This document shows positions 14,690-22,653 of a stretch of DNA of 28,067 nucleotides, one piece after another (the first letter of the stretch is position 1; each line of letters starts with the position of its first letter). The position numbers were made by a program, and so were the translations under genes. The DNA is from JBIOJM01 sp044450785 (GTDB lineage: Bacteria; Planctomycetota; Planctomycetia; Isosphaerales; Isosphaeraceae). Location: the NCBI GenBank assembly GCA_044450785.1, contig JBIOJM010000101.1, forward strand, positions 1 through 28,067, read 5' to 3'. The notes beneath the pieces were generated by a model. That model did no database searches. It saw nothing but the letters and a program-made list of their open reading frames with translations, and was not told the DNA's origin.

Positions 14690-16057
14690 ATGTCTAGCCC
14701 TTTCAGCCGGCGGGATTTCACGAAGGCAGCCCTTCTTGGCGCGGCGGCGGGCGCAGCGCCCACGGCCGCACGCGCGGGCCGCGTGATCGGCGCCAACGAC
14801 CGGGTGCGGATCGCCTGCATCGGAGTCGGCTATCGCGGCGTGCAGGACCTGCACGCGTTCCTCGCTCAAAAGGACGCCCAGATCGTCGCGCTTTGTGACG
14901 TCTATGAGCCATACTTGAACGGGCAATTCGACAAGATTCATCCTCACTTCAAGGAGTTGACCCACCGAGTACCCTCGGGGCTGCCCGATTTCGGAGGGCC
15001 GGTCGAGCGGCACAAGGATTTCCGCCGCATCCTGGACAAGAAAGACGTCGATGCGGTGATCGTTGCAACGCCCGACCACTGGCATGCCGTTCAAACGATC
15101 ATGGCGTGCGACGCCGGCAAGGACGTGTACGTCGAGAAGCCCCTTTCGCTCACGGTGCGAGAGGGCCGGCGCATGGTCGAGGCGGCGCGGCGGAACAACC
15201 GGGTGGTCCAGGTGGGGACGCAACGGAGGTCGTCAAAGCTTTACGCACAGCTTGCCGGCCTGGTGGGCTCGGGCGCGATCGGCAAGGTCACCGTGGCCCG
15301 CGCCGGGCTCACCGACAACATGACTCCCAACGGCATCGGCAAGGTGGCCGACTCGGCCCCGCCCGAAGGGCTGGACTGGGATCTCTGGCTGGGCCCCCGC
15401 CCCGAGCGACCGTTCAATCTGAACCTGCTGCCGTACAAGTTCCGCTGGTGGAACCTCTATTCCTCGCAGATGGCCAACTGGGGCGCGCACTTTCTGGATG
15501 CGATGCGCTGGTGCACCCGCGAAACGGCCCCGGCGTCGATCTCGGCGCATGGCGGGGTGTACGCCGTGAACGATTGCCGCACGATCCCCGACACGGCCGA
15601 AGTGATCTTCGAGCACGCTTCGGGGATGCTCACGATCTTCAGCACCTTCGAGGCCAGCGGTCAGCCCCTCTTGCGGACCGGCGAGATCGAGCTGCGGGGG
15701 ACCTTGGGGACGGTCTACGCCAGCATGAACCGGATCGAGATCATCCCCGAGCGCGGTGGTGCCTTTCAGGACCCGAAGCCGCGCATCAAGCCCTTGGTCT
15801 TGAGCAACCGCGATGGCTACGGGGAGCTCGACAGGGCCCACGCCCGCAATTTCCTCGATTGCGTCAAGTCACGCGAGCGCCCCGTCTGCGACGTCGAGGA
15901 GGGCCACCGCTCGACCAGCTACGCTCTCCTGGCTAACATCGCGCTGGCCACCAAGGCGCGGCTCGATTGGGACGCCCATTCCGAGCGATTCACCAACAAC
16001 GACGCCGCCAACGAGCTGCTCGACTACGAATACCGCCAGCCCTGGTCGCATGTGTAA
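14690..16057 (+). CDS. Gfo/Idh/MocA family oxidoreductase, Tat-exported
   Basis: A 455-residue NAD(P)-dependent dehydrogenase. The ATG at 14690 is used; a TTG at 14675 would add five residues. The Tat signal SRRDFTKAALLGAAAGAAPT directs the folded, cofactor-loaded protein out of the cytoplasm. The Rossmann domain starts RVRIACIGVGYRGVQDLHAF and includes VVATPDHWHA-type and YVEKPLSLT segments; the Lys of EKP is the family's catalytic-site lysine. The C-terminal half has WDLWLGPRPERPFN, MANWGAHFLDAMRW (conserved His) and the usual FLDCVKSRERPVCDVEEGHR ending. Such secreted oxidoreductases act on sugars or inositols and are abundant in planctomycetes. Substrate cannot be read from the sequence. 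It follows the amidohydrolase fusion gene by 86 bases on the same strand. Confidence 0.95.
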   Translation: MSSPFSRRDFTKAALLGAAAGAAPTAARAGRVIGANDRVRIACIGVGYRGVQDLHAFLAQKDAQIVALCDVYEPYLNGQFDKIHPHFKELTHRVPSGLPDFGGPVERHKDFRRILDKKDVDAVIVATPDHWHAVQTIMACDAGKDVYVEKPLSLTVREGRRMVEAARRNNRVVQVGTQRRSSKLYAQLAGLVGSGAIGKVTVARAGLTDNMTPNGIGKVADSAPPEGLDWDLWLGPRPERPFNLNLLPYKFRWWNLYSSQMANWGAHFLDAMRWCTRETAPASISAHGGVYAVNDCRTIPDTAEVIFEHASGMLTIFSTFEASGQPLLRTGEIELRGTLGTVYASMNRIEIIPERGGAFQDPKPRIKPLVLSNRDGYGELDRAHARNFLDCVKSRERPVCDVEEGHRSTSYALLANIALATKARLDWDAHSERFTNNDAANELLDYEYRQPWSHV

Positions 16058-16077
16058 CGGCCGGACCGGGGTTGGGC

Positions 16078-17199
16078 TTAATAGGTCCGCCCGAGATAGG
16101 CCACGATGGCCCGTTTGACCTCGAGTGGGTCGATCGCGCCGGTCTTGCGGTAGAGGATCTTACCGCCGGGCGCGATCAGGAGGGTGTACGGGACTGGGCC
16201 GGGCCAGTCCTGATCGAGTGCCTCGGCGAACTTGTCGCGGTCGCCCGCGTTCAGGATGGTGTTCGTCGCCGAGACGTGGTTCTCCTTGAGGACCCTCGAG
16301 GCGTCTTCCGTTTTCGCGAGGTCGTCGAGGCTGATGGTCACGAGCTGGAAGTTCCGCCCGCGATACATCCGGTTCATCGTGACGAGCTCCGGCAGCTCGG
16401 CGACGCAGGGGCCGCACCAGGTCGTCCAGAGGTTCACGAGCAGGAGCTTCTTCGTGTCGTTCTTGGCGAGCTTGGCCACGCCGGCCAGGTCGATGGGTAC
16501 GAGCGATACGGGCTCCGCGTCCCAGCGATTGACCGATTTCCGGGCATCGGCCTGCTTGTCGGCCCACTTGGTCGAACAGCCGGGCACGCGGGTCGTCGCG
16601 ACCGGAACCGGCTTGCCGGCCAGCAACGCATCGACTGCATTTTTCGCGTCATGCGACTTGACGCCCTTGACTTCTCCATCGTCGAATCGGCCAGCGTAGC
16701 GGAGCTTGCGCTCCGTGTCGAAGATGAACACGTGAGGCGTGGCCAGGACGCCGTATGCCTTGGCCGTCGCCTGCGTCTCGCCGTCGTAGAGGTAAGGGTA
16801 GGCGAAGTGATGATCCTTGGCCCGGATCTTCATTTCCTCGAACGAGTCGCCGAGGTCGGTATAGCCCAGCTCATCGAGCCGGACCGCCGCCGGGTCGTTG
16901 GGCGAGATGGCCACGACGGCGACCCCCTTGTCGCGGTAATCCGCATCGAGCCGGGCGATCCGCCCCTCGTACGCCTGGGCGGTCGGGCAATGGTTGCAGG
17001 TGAAGATCACGACCAGGACCTTGGCCTGGCCGAAGTCTTCCAGGCTGTGCGTCTTGCCGTCGACTCCGGGCAAGTGGAAGCCGGGAGCCGCGGCCCCGAT
17101 CCGCAAGGTTTTCAACCCCGGCGGGTCGGCAACAGCCGCGGCCGTCGGGAACAGCAGGACCAGGGCCGTGATGGTCACCTTCCTCAAGGCTCGGTTCAT
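16078..17199 (-). CDS. Tandem thioredoxin-fold protein (redoxin + TlpA-like)
   Basis: A 373-residue exported protein with signal peptide (ALRKVTITALVLLFPTAAAV). Domain 1, about residues 30-195, is an AhpC/TSA-redoxin type with APGFHLPGVDGKTHSLEDF, VIFTCNHCPTAQ (C68, C71; CNHC in place of the usual WCxxC context), and cis-proline loop VLATPHVFIF. Domain 2, about 235-372, is TlpA/ResA-like with LLLVNLWTTWCGPCVAELPE (C262, C265) and PYTLLIAPGGKILYRKTG. Both active-site disulfides are intact. It should act as a periplasmic thiol-disulfide reductase or sensor. It ends 20 bases from the convergent oxidoreductase. Close CNHCP-type homologues are common in planctomycetes and Bacteroidota. Confidence 0.92.
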   Translation of the reverse strand: MNRALRKVTITALVLLFPTAAAVADPPGLKTLRIGAAAPGFHLPGVDGKTHSLEDFGQAKVLVVIFTCNHCPTAQAYEGRIARLDADYRDKGVAVVAISPNDPAAVRLDELGYTDLGDSFEEMKIRAKDHHFAYPYLYDGETQATAKAYGVLATPHVFIFDTERKLRYAGRFDDGEVKGVKSHDAKNAVDALLAGKPVPVATTRVPGCSTKWADKQADARKSVNRWDAEPVSLVPIDLAGVAKLAKNDTKKLLLVNLWTTWCGPCVAELPELVTMNRMYRGRNFQLVTISLDDLAKTEDASRVLKENHVSATNTILNAGDRDKFAEALDQDWPGPVPYTLLIAPGGKILYRKTGAIDPLEVKRAIVAYLGRTY

Positions 17200-17699
17200 C
17201 GTTTGCGTCTCCTGGAGTCGAAGCCGGCCATTCGCTCAAGCTGGTAGTGTCCCAGCCAGGAGCCTGCATGCCAAGTGGCTTGTGATCTCGGCCGCTGATC
17301 CGCGCTGTTTCGCCAACCGATAGGATCGTGCCAGTCCAGGAATTCCGGAAATTCGAAAGAGTTTCATTTTCCGCTGACGGAAATCCGAAGAGAGAAGTAG
17401 ATCACTGAATCCAGGAACTGACAGCTTGGGGAGACTCGACTCGCTGCGACGAGGGCTGGAACGAGCGCCGCGGCCTCGACCGGATCGAGCGCGGTCCCGG
17501 TCCTCCGGCTTCGGCGTCGACATCGTCTCCGTGCCTGTTCGCTGGCCGTTGCCGACCTTTACGACAACTTGATTGGACTTGGCTGGTCAGAGCGACACCG
17601 TAAGCCAGCAGCCGAGAGCGAGCCGGGGGCCGTTGCGCGTCCCCGTGGTCGACCGGCTGGCATTGGGTGCGGCTGTGCGCTCAGAGCGGAGCGACGATC
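17200..17699. other. Intergenic region without a supported gene
   Basis: About 500 bases lie between the divergent redoxin and membrane-protein genes. The leftward redoxin leader has GGAGACG just before its ATG, and the rightward gene has GGAG at 17688-17691. Open frames in between are basic, low in hydrophobic residues, have no start signals and match no family I know. No convincing promoter pair, tRNA or repeat was found. Confidence 0.5.
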
Positions 17700-18692
17700 A
17701 TGTGCGGACTCCTCGCCAGGTGCGCCGCCCTTATTGTGATGATCCACGGATTCCGCGTGCTTGGTCGAGTGGCCGGCCCGCGGTGGAGTGGTCTGGCGCT
17801 CGGGCTGCCGAGCACCACGGCGATCGTCTTGATATTCTGCGGCTGCGAGCAAGGGAGTGGCGCCGCGACCAGAATGGCGGAAGCCAGCCTGCTGGGTTTG
17901 GTTGCCGCGGTGGCCTTGCCGCTGGCTTACGCTCAGGCGGTGCGACGTGGTTGGCCGCTGCCGGCGGTGCTGGCGGCGGCGGTCGCGGCCTACGCCGGGG
18001 TCGCATCCTGTCTGGGGTCTCTGCCGCCGATCGGGGTGCTGGAGCGGCTGGGCATCGCCGCCGCCGCCCTCTTCTTCGCGGCTTACTGGGCGAGACGGAT
18101 TCCCGTTCCAACGCCCGCTCGAGGCCGCGATTTCGTGCCGCTCTCGACGTGGCGAACGATGGTCCTGCGCACTGCCGTCCCAACCCTTTACGTCCTCTTC
18201 CTCGCGGGCGTGGAGCAGCTTGCCGGCACGGGCTGGGCCGGCCTGATGAGCACGTTTCCGAGCATGTCGCTGGTGGTGCTGCTGGTGACTTACCTGGAAG
18301 CCGGCCCCGCCCAGTCCAGCAGGATCGCCCTCGTCTTACCGGCCGGGAACACCAGCACCGCCGCCTTCCTGGCGGCGTTTCGCCTCACGTGCCCCCAGGT
18401 CGGGTTGAGCTACGGAACGGTCGTGGGTTATGCAGCCGCCCTCTTCGCCCTGCTGGTCATCGAGGGAATCGCGCGTCGTCCAGATCTCTTCCAGCCAGGT
18501 GCCTGGGCGCGGAGCCTGAGATGGCCGGCGAGCAGCATCCCCTGGAGGATCGCGACCCACCTCGCTCCGCGAGCGGAAATGCTGCGCATGCACGCCGACG
18601 CTCGCGCCCGAAGCGCCTCTCATCATCTCATTCGCCGGAGGATGCACCACCGCGGAGGATTCTCGCCGCTGGTCGAAGCGTTGGCCTGGTGA
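17700..18692 (+). CDS. Polytopic membrane protein with internal duplication
   Basis: A 330-residue integral membrane protein, with about eight to ten hydrophobic segments. The ATG at 17700 has GGAG eight bases upstream. Two halves resemble each other: GPRWSGLALGLPSTTAIVLI near residues 26-45 and GTGWAGLMSTFPSMSLVVLL near 180-199, each G-x2-W-S/A-G-L, then PS, then a hydrophobic helix ending near E-x-G. This repeat resembles the small GlpM-like or actinobacterial families with a GPRLSGLLAxFP motif, here doubled in one chain. The last 60 residues are Arg/His-rich and cytoplasmic in character. Function is unknown; transport is an inference from topology only. It stands alone on the plus strand, with the SMR gene convergent. 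Confidence 0.75.
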   Translation: MCGLLARCAALIVMIHGFRVLGRVAGPRWSGLALGLPSTTAIVLIFCGCEQGSGAATRMAEASLLGLVAAVALPLAYAQAVRRGWPLPAVLAAAVAAYAGVASCLGSLPPIGVLERLGIAAAALFFAAYWARRIPVPTPARGRDFVPLSTWRTMVLRTAVPTLYVLFLAGVEQLAGTGWAGLMSTFPSMSLVVLLVTYLEAGPAQSSRIALVLPAGNTSTAAFLAAFRLTCPQVGLSYGTVVGYAAALFALLVIEGIARRPDLFQPGAWARSLRWPASSIPWRIATHLAPRAEMLRMHADARARSASHHLIRRRMHHRGGFSPLVEALAW

Positions 18693-18757
18693 GTGGGCAG
18701 TGGCCAGTGACAAGCGAAGATAAATCAGCCTGCTCGACGTGCCGCTAGCCACTCACA

Positions 18758-19087
18758 TCAATGGCTCACGCTCTTGGAGAACACGTTGATCACGACGACG
18801 CCGGCAATGATCAAGGCCATCCCGAGAATGGCGGGGCGGTCCGGCACCTCGCGATAGAGGAAGGCCCCCGCGACGGCCACGAGAACGATGCCGAGTCCCG
18901 CCCAGATTGCATAGACGATGCCCACGGGTATCGACTTCAGCGTCATCGACAAAAAGTAGAACGCACAAAGGTATCCGGCGATCACGAGGACCGTCGGTCC
19001 CGGCCGGCGAAATTGGTCGGAAGCCTTGAGTGCCGTGGTCGCGATCACCTCGCCGACGATGGCGATGGCCAGCCAGAGGTACGTCAT
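18758..19087 (-). CDS. SMR-family small multidrug resistance transporter
   Basis: A 109-residue four-helix protein of the small multidrug resistance family (EmrE/QacE type), which exports cationic compounds in exchange for protons as an antiparallel dimer. Helix 1, MTYLWLAIAIVGEVIATTAL, has the essential Glu (E13, equivalent to EmrE E14). Then come GYLCAFYFLSMTLKSIPVGI, VYAIWAGLGIVLVAVAGAFL with the conserved Ala-x-W-x-G-x-G, and AILGMALIIAGVVVINVFSK. Length and all helices are normal. No Shine-Dalgarno sequence precedes the ATG at 19087. The same frame is open upstream through a truncated RelE-like toxin (to 19216), so the transporter may be made by read-through or as a fusion with a 43-residue N-terminal extension. 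Confidence 0.93.
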   Translation of the reverse strand: MTYLWLAIAIVGEVIATTALKASDQFRRPGPTVLVIAGYLCAFYFLSMTLKSIPVGIVYAIWAGLGIVLVAVAGAFLYREVPDRPAILGMALIIAGVVVINVFSKSVSH

Positions 19088-19216
19088 TGGTCTTGCTCGA
19101 GGGCTAAACTGGAAAAACCGATAGGCTTCATCCGCAGCACGCTGCACGGCTGGAGGCAACTCCGCCAGCAGCTTGTGAAAATCCCGCGATCGGACGTTCT
19201 TGGTCCCGACGGACAT
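19088..19216 (-). pseudogene. N-terminal remnant of a RelE/HigB-like toxin, in frame with the SMR gene
   Basis: From an ATG at 19216 the frame encodes about 43 residues including VRSRDFHKLLAELPPAVQRA and ADEAYRFFQFSP. This is the first strand and helix pair of RelE-type toxins, which typically read R-x-F-x2-L-x2-LP-x2-VQ-x2-A-x2-AYRLF followed by NPxHPSLxFK. Here the sequence changes to RARP and continues directly into the first helix of the SMR transporter. The catalytic beta-sheet is missing, so no toxin activity is expected. The start lies one base after the stop of the upstream 148-residue gene, as in toxin-antitoxin pairs. A deletion joining toxin and transporter genes is the simplest explanation. 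Confidence 0.6.
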
Positions 19217-19217
19217 G

Positions 19218-19664
19218 TCAGTCGTCGCATCGTCCGGCGCGATGCTCCTCAACGGCACGGTCGCGCAACTCGATTAGGGCGTCGCCGGGGGAGAATTCAT
19301 CGCCAGATTTCAACAGAGCGCGAGCCTCGGCGCAGTTCGCGCGGAATTCGACGGCGCCGGAGAATTCGTGGCCGAACGCTTCAAGCTCTTTGACAAACTC
19401 GAGCAAACGCTCACTCGCCTTCAGCCACGCGCCGTAGTTCCGCTTCATATCGTCAGCCTTGGTTTGGTCGAATTCGATCTTGCCCTCGAATACGTGAGCG
19501 TGCCAGTTGGCGTCGTTTTCGGAAAGCCCTTGGACCAAGTGGTTGCCCCAAGCGATCGTTTCCTCCACGTCGAGAGAGTTCATTGCGAGATCGTGGTCCG
19601 AATTCCATGACTCGATCTCGGTGTATGCGGAAAGCATCTTCTTCGCGAGGGCACCAGAGGGCAT
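19218..19664 (-). CDS. Hypothetical protein, possible antitoxin partner of the truncated toxin
   Basis: A 148-residue acidic, mostly helical protein with an excellent ribosome binding site (AGGAGG six to seven bases before the ATG at 19664). Recognisable stretches are ALAKKMLSAYTEIESWNSDH, EDVE-like acidic segments, KRNYGAWLKASERLLEFVKE and GDALIELRDRAVEEHRAGR. No domain is firmly recognised. The gene ends one base before a truncated RelE-like toxin frame, so an antitoxin or immunity role is a reasonable inference; the helical acidic character fits. If its toxin is dead, it may persist as an orphan. No signal peptide or membrane segment is seen. Confidence 0.68.
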   Translation of the reverse strand: MPSGALAKKMLSAYTEIESWNSDHDLAMNSLDVEETIAWGNHLVQGLSENDANWHAHVFEGKIEFDQTKADDMKRNYGAWLKASERLLEFVKELEAFGHEFSGAVEFRANCAEARALLKSGDEFSPGDALIELRDRAVEEHRAGRCDD

Positions 19665-19859
19665 GATATTCCTCCTGCTGAGACGACCATCCGTGATTGC
19701 GTTTGGTCCGTGCGGTTCGCGTCATTCGATCTTGAGCGGAGATCGTGGCAACCTCCCTCGGAAGACAAGCACGGGTTCCCGACTTCCATTCTACTCCGTA
19801 CGAGATGCCCTGGGGAATCCGACACACTCACGGGCCTGGCCGAAATGACCGCGACGCCG

Positions 19860-20549
19860 TCAGGCAGGCTGGAGCATGCCATCCTTCATCGGGATTCGGC
19901 GGTCGGCGGCCTGTGCGACTTCGTGGCTGTGAGTGACGATCACGAGAGTCAGCGGGCGCTGGTCGCGGAGCCGATGCAGCAAGTCAAGAATCTCGTCCTG
20001 GCTCTTGCTATCGAGGTTGCCGGTCGGCTCGTCCGCCAGGAGCAGGCAGGGGTCGTTGGCGAGCGCGCGCGCGATCGCGACTCGCTGGCGCTCGCCGACG
20101 GAGAGCTGGCCGGGGCGGTGAGACCGCCGATCCGACAGCCCCACCTCGTCGATGAGCCGTTCAGCTCGCTGCCTGCGCTCGTGTGGCGGCCAACGTCCCT
20201 CGAACATGGGTATCTGGATATTTTCGAGTGCGGTGAGCGTGGGCATGAGGTAGAACGACTGGAAGACGAAGCCGACTTCATGGGCGCGAAAGTGGTCGAT
20301 GTCGAGCTTCGCCAGCGCTTTCCCGCGAAAGTAGACCTCGCCCGAGGTGGGTCGATCGAGACCGCCCAAGAGGTGCAGCAGAGTGCTCTTGCCGCATCCA
20401 CTCGGGCCGGTGATCGCCACCGACTCGGCCGCGGCGATCTCCAGCGAAACGCCGCGAAGAGCCTGGACATTCCCATCGGAATAGTGTTTGACGAGTCCCT
20501 GAGCCCGAAGAATCGGCGTGTCCAAGGCGGTAACGCCATGGTCATTCAT
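19860..20549 (-). CDS. ABC transporter ATP-binding protein (MacB/LolD type)
   Basis: A 229-residue ATPase. Walker A is GPSGCGKST (48-56), the Q-loop lies in VGFVFQSFYLMPTLTALEN, the signature is LSVGERQRVAIARAL (149 onward; LSVGE instead of the usual LSGGE/Q), Walker B is CLLLADEPTGNLD and the H-loop is IVTHSHE. This is the MacB/LolD/FtsE class that powers MacB-fold permeases by mechanotransmission, for example in lipoprotein or exporter systems. The permease is encoded just upstream. The ATG at 20549 is used. An ATG at 20609, overlapping the permease stop by four bases, would add 20 low-complexity residues arising from a local duplication. Partner and substrate are unknown. Confidence 0.93.
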   Translation of the reverse strand: MNDHGVTALDTPILRAQGLVKHYSDGNVQALRGVSLEIAAAESVAITGPSGCGKSTLLHLLGGLDRPTSGEVYFRGKALAKLDIDHFRAHEVGFVFQSFYLMPTLTALENIQIPMFEGRWPPHERRQRAERLIDEVGLSDRRSHRPGQLSVGERQRVAIARALANDPCLLLADEPTGNLDSKSQDEILDLLHRLRDQRPLTLVIVTHSHEVAQAADRRIPMKDGMLQPA

Positions 20550-20627
20550 AGCGGAGGGCCTCGAGTCGGAAGGGCGGAGGGCGGAGGACGGAGGGCGGAA
20601 CCTGCTCATTCATAGCGGAGGGCCTCG
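20542..20627. repeat. 22-bp direct repeat at the permease/ATPase junction
   Basis: The 22-base sequence TCATTCATAGCGGAGGGCCT plus CG occurs at 20542-20563 and again at 20606-20627, spaced 64 bases apart. The right copy is the genuine end of the permease gene (coding ...EALRYE and stop). The left copy holds the ATPase start codon. The bases between are made of GGCGGAGG-like micro-repeats. The arrangement suggests a tandem duplication that pulled apart two genes that once overlapped. Confidence 0.8.
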
Positions 20628-21730
20628 GTCGGTTCGAGAGCGGCCGCACGGGCCGCCGGGTACAGGCCGCCCAGGAGACTGAGGCCGACGCCCATGGCCA
20701 GCGCGATGCCCAGGACCTGGGGGGGCAGGTTCGGGTCGATGAATCCTCGCGCGGTGGGCGCGAGCGTCAGGGCCCTGAGACCGATGACCGCCAGCAGCGT
20801 TCCGAGCAGGGTCCCGAGCAGGGCAATCACCAGGGCTTCGCCGAGCACCAGCGCCAGGACCCTGCGCCGCCGCCAGCCTACCGCCCTCAGGATCCCGATC
20901 TCGCGGGTCCGCTCGAAGATTGACATGAGCATCGTGTTGAGCATGCCCACCGAACCCAGAATCATGGCGACCGCGGCCGTTGCCCAGGCCATGGCGCTGG
21001 CGAGCCGGATCTGGGTATCGCCGAGAACGTGATCGCGCGCGGGGGTCGCCGCGACACCGGAAATGGTCTTTTCGATTCGCCGTCGCAGCGCATCGATGGA
21101 CTGAGGATCCGAAGCATTCGCCCGGATCAGGAAGCCCGTGACCTGCCCCTCCCGGCCCATCATCGACTGAAGGGTCGAGAGCGGCATGATCATGGCACCG
21201 TTTTCAAACCAGCTATCGCTCTCATAAACCCCCACGACTCGAAAGGGCTCGCCCGCGACCTGGAGGGGTTCGCCGGCCTTCTTGCCGAGCGTCATCGCCA
21301 GGACCCTGCCGAGCATAACCGCCTTCTGATCCGACTCCGAGAGCGGCCGGCCGTCGATCACGCGAATGCCGCGGAAAAGGAGGCCGCCGGCAATCCAGCC
21401 GTCGACGAGCACGCTCACCAGGTTCTTTTCCTCGAAGGCGACGGTGTCCACCAGGGATGGCGAGACTTCCGCCACTCCTTCGATCAAGAGCAACCGGTCG
21501 CCCATGCGGACATCCAGGGTGCTGGAGAGCTGGTTGGAGCTGCCCGCGCGGACGACGACCAGGTCGATCCCCTTGGCGCGGAAGATCGCCAGAAACGACC
21601 CTTCGAAGTTCCACGAGATGCCGACCAAGATGATCACGGCGGCGATCGCGATCGCCAGCCCCACGGTCGTCAGGACCGTCCGGACAGGACGGTGCAGGAC
21701 GTTCTTGGCGATCAAGGTGATGAATCGCAC
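20606..21730 (-). CDS. ABC transporter permease (MacB/FtsX family)
   Basis: A 374-residue MacB-type permease. It begins at a GTG at 21730, inside the end of the upstream methyltransferase gene (19-base overlap). Helix 1 is in TVLTTVGLAIAIAAVIILVG. A large extracytoplasmic domain of about 220 residues follows, with VRAGSSNQLSSTLDVR-type and VVGVYESDSWFENGAMIMPL segments (MacB_PCD). The three C-terminal helices are AVAMILGSVGMLNTMLMSIF, EALVIALLGTLLGTLLAVIG and ALAMGVGLSLLGGLYPAARA. The coupling helix region has ERTREIGILRAVGWRRRRVL, and the ending ALEPTEALRYE is standard. It should work with the ATPase encoded next to it as an exporter or membrane-lipoprotein handling pump. Confidence 0.95.
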   Translation of the reverse strand: MRFITLIAKNVLHRPVRTVLTTVGLAIAIAAVIILVGISWNFEGSFLAIFRAKGIDLVVVRAGSSNQLSSTLDVRMGDRLLLIEGVAEVSPSLVDTVAFEEKNLVSVLVDGWIAGGLLFRGIRVIDGRPLSESDQKAVMLGRVLAMTLGKKAGEPLQVAGEPFRVVGVYESDSWFENGAMIMPLSTLQSMMGREGQVTGFLIRANASDPQSIDALRRRIEKTISGVAATPARDHVLGDTQIRLASAMAWATAAVAMILGSVGMLNTMLMSIFERTREIGILRAVGWRRRRVLALVLGEALVIALLGTLLGTLLAVIGLRALTLAPTARGFIDPNLPPQVLGIALAMGVGLSLLGGLYPAARAAALEPTEALRYE

Positions 21731-22641
21731 GAATCAGTCCTTGCACGGTCCGCGAGGTGAGGATCGTCCGCAGCCCGCCCGACGAGGACATAACCGACGC
21801 CCCGCCAGACGAGCTCGAAGCGGAATTCCTTGAAGACGCGCCCCGCGATCGCCTGGACGTCGAGGTTGCGATGACGTTCAACCATGGCGGTGAATGAATC
21901 ACCGAGGTGCATCAAGCGCGAGACGATCCAGCGGTCGAGGCCGGGCATCCCCAGTTTGTGGCCCAGCATCCGGTCAGTCAAGTCGGGCATTTCGTCGGAG
22001 ATGACAATGGGCGCGCCCGGGCGCGCCACCCGGACCATCTCACGCAGCGCGCCCTCGGGATCGTTGAAGTAGTTGAACGCGCCGATGCTCAAGACGGCGT
22101 CGAATCGGCGGCTCTCGAGCGGGAGATCTTCCGCTTCGCATTGCGCCAGCCAGACCTTGCGGCCGGCCGCGCGGCGGCGGCAGGCCTCGAGCTGAGATCG
22201 TGAGATGTCCACTCCAACGATCCGCCAGTCAGCCGGCAGCCAGTCGAGATACACTCCATCGCCGATCGCCACGTCCAGCAAGTCCAGACCCGGCGTGCCG
22301 GGAAGGTGCTTCAGGACCTGGTTGCGCGCGCGGCGCTCGCCGCCGTTGCAAATCCACGTGAACCACTCCCAGAACCGAAACTTGGGCCAGAGCGGGCTGT
22401 CGTAGAATCCTTGCGCGACCTCGTTGTTGGCGGAGGTTTGATCCTTGACGATCAAGATGTCGTTCTCGATCGGCAGACGCGACCCGCACCCCGGGCAGAC
22501 CATCGCGGAGGTTGACGAGTCATGCCGCAGGGCCACCCGGCACCTCGGGCAGTGCCAGATGTCCTTGCAATCCCAGCGATCGACCTCCCCGCGGACATCC
22601 AATGCGGAGCTCGCGACCTGTTCCTGGCTCGTGCCTGACAT
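21712..22641 (-). CDS. Class I SAM-dependent methyltransferase with Trm112-like zinc ribbon
   Basis: A 309-residue protein; the ATG at 22641 has GGAGG six bases upstream. The N-terminus is a Trm112-like zinc ribbon with CPRC (31-34) and CPGC (49-52). The catalytic domain is the Methyltransf_11 type: motif I LLDVAIGDGVYL (121-132), acidic loop VGVDISRSQLE, and DAVLSIGAFNYFNDPEGALR in motif IV, where a DNA methylase would have D/N-PPY. It therefore probably methylates a small molecule, lipid or protein. It starts 12 bases after drmC and overlaps the following permease by 19 bases, so all are likely one transcript. The role next to DISARM and an ABC transporter is unknown. Confidence 0.9.
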   Translation of the reverse strand: MSGTSQEQVASSALDVRGEVDRWDCKDIWHCPRCRVALRHDSSTSAMVCPGCGSRLPIENDILIVKDQTSANNEVAQGFYDSPLWPKFRFWEWFTWICNGGERRARNQVLKHLPGTPGLDLLDVAIGDGVYLDWLPADWRIVGVDISRSQLEACRRRAAGRKVWLAQCEAEDLPLESRRFDAVLSIGAFNYFNDPEGALREMVRVARPGAPIVISDEMPDLTDRMLGHKLGMPGLDRWIVSRLMHLGDSFTAMVERHRNLDVQAIAGRVFKEFRFELVWRGVGYVLVGRAADDPHLADRARTDSCDSSP

Positions 22642-22653
22642 GCAGAACCTCCA

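Noticed and set aside
16062..16089. Hairpin CGGACC/GGTCCG between convergent genes as a terminator
   Set aside because: The 6-bp stem has a 16-base loop, no U-run on either side, and one arm is coding sequence.
15967..17247. Long plus-strand open frame opposite the redoxin gene
   Set aside because: It mirrors a gene with signal peptide and two active-site CxxC motifs; the antisense translation has no recognisable domain or start signal.
19710..20615. Plus-strand open frame opposite the ABC ATPase
   Set aside because: The opposite strand carries Walker A, signature and Walker B motifs; this frame is a mirror artefact.
21712..22641. Methyltransferase as the DISARM DNA methylase
   Set aside because: Motif IV reads LSIGAFNYF rather than D/N-PPY or the PC motif of cytosine methylases, and the protein is too short with a Trm112-like ribbon instead of a DNA recognition domain.
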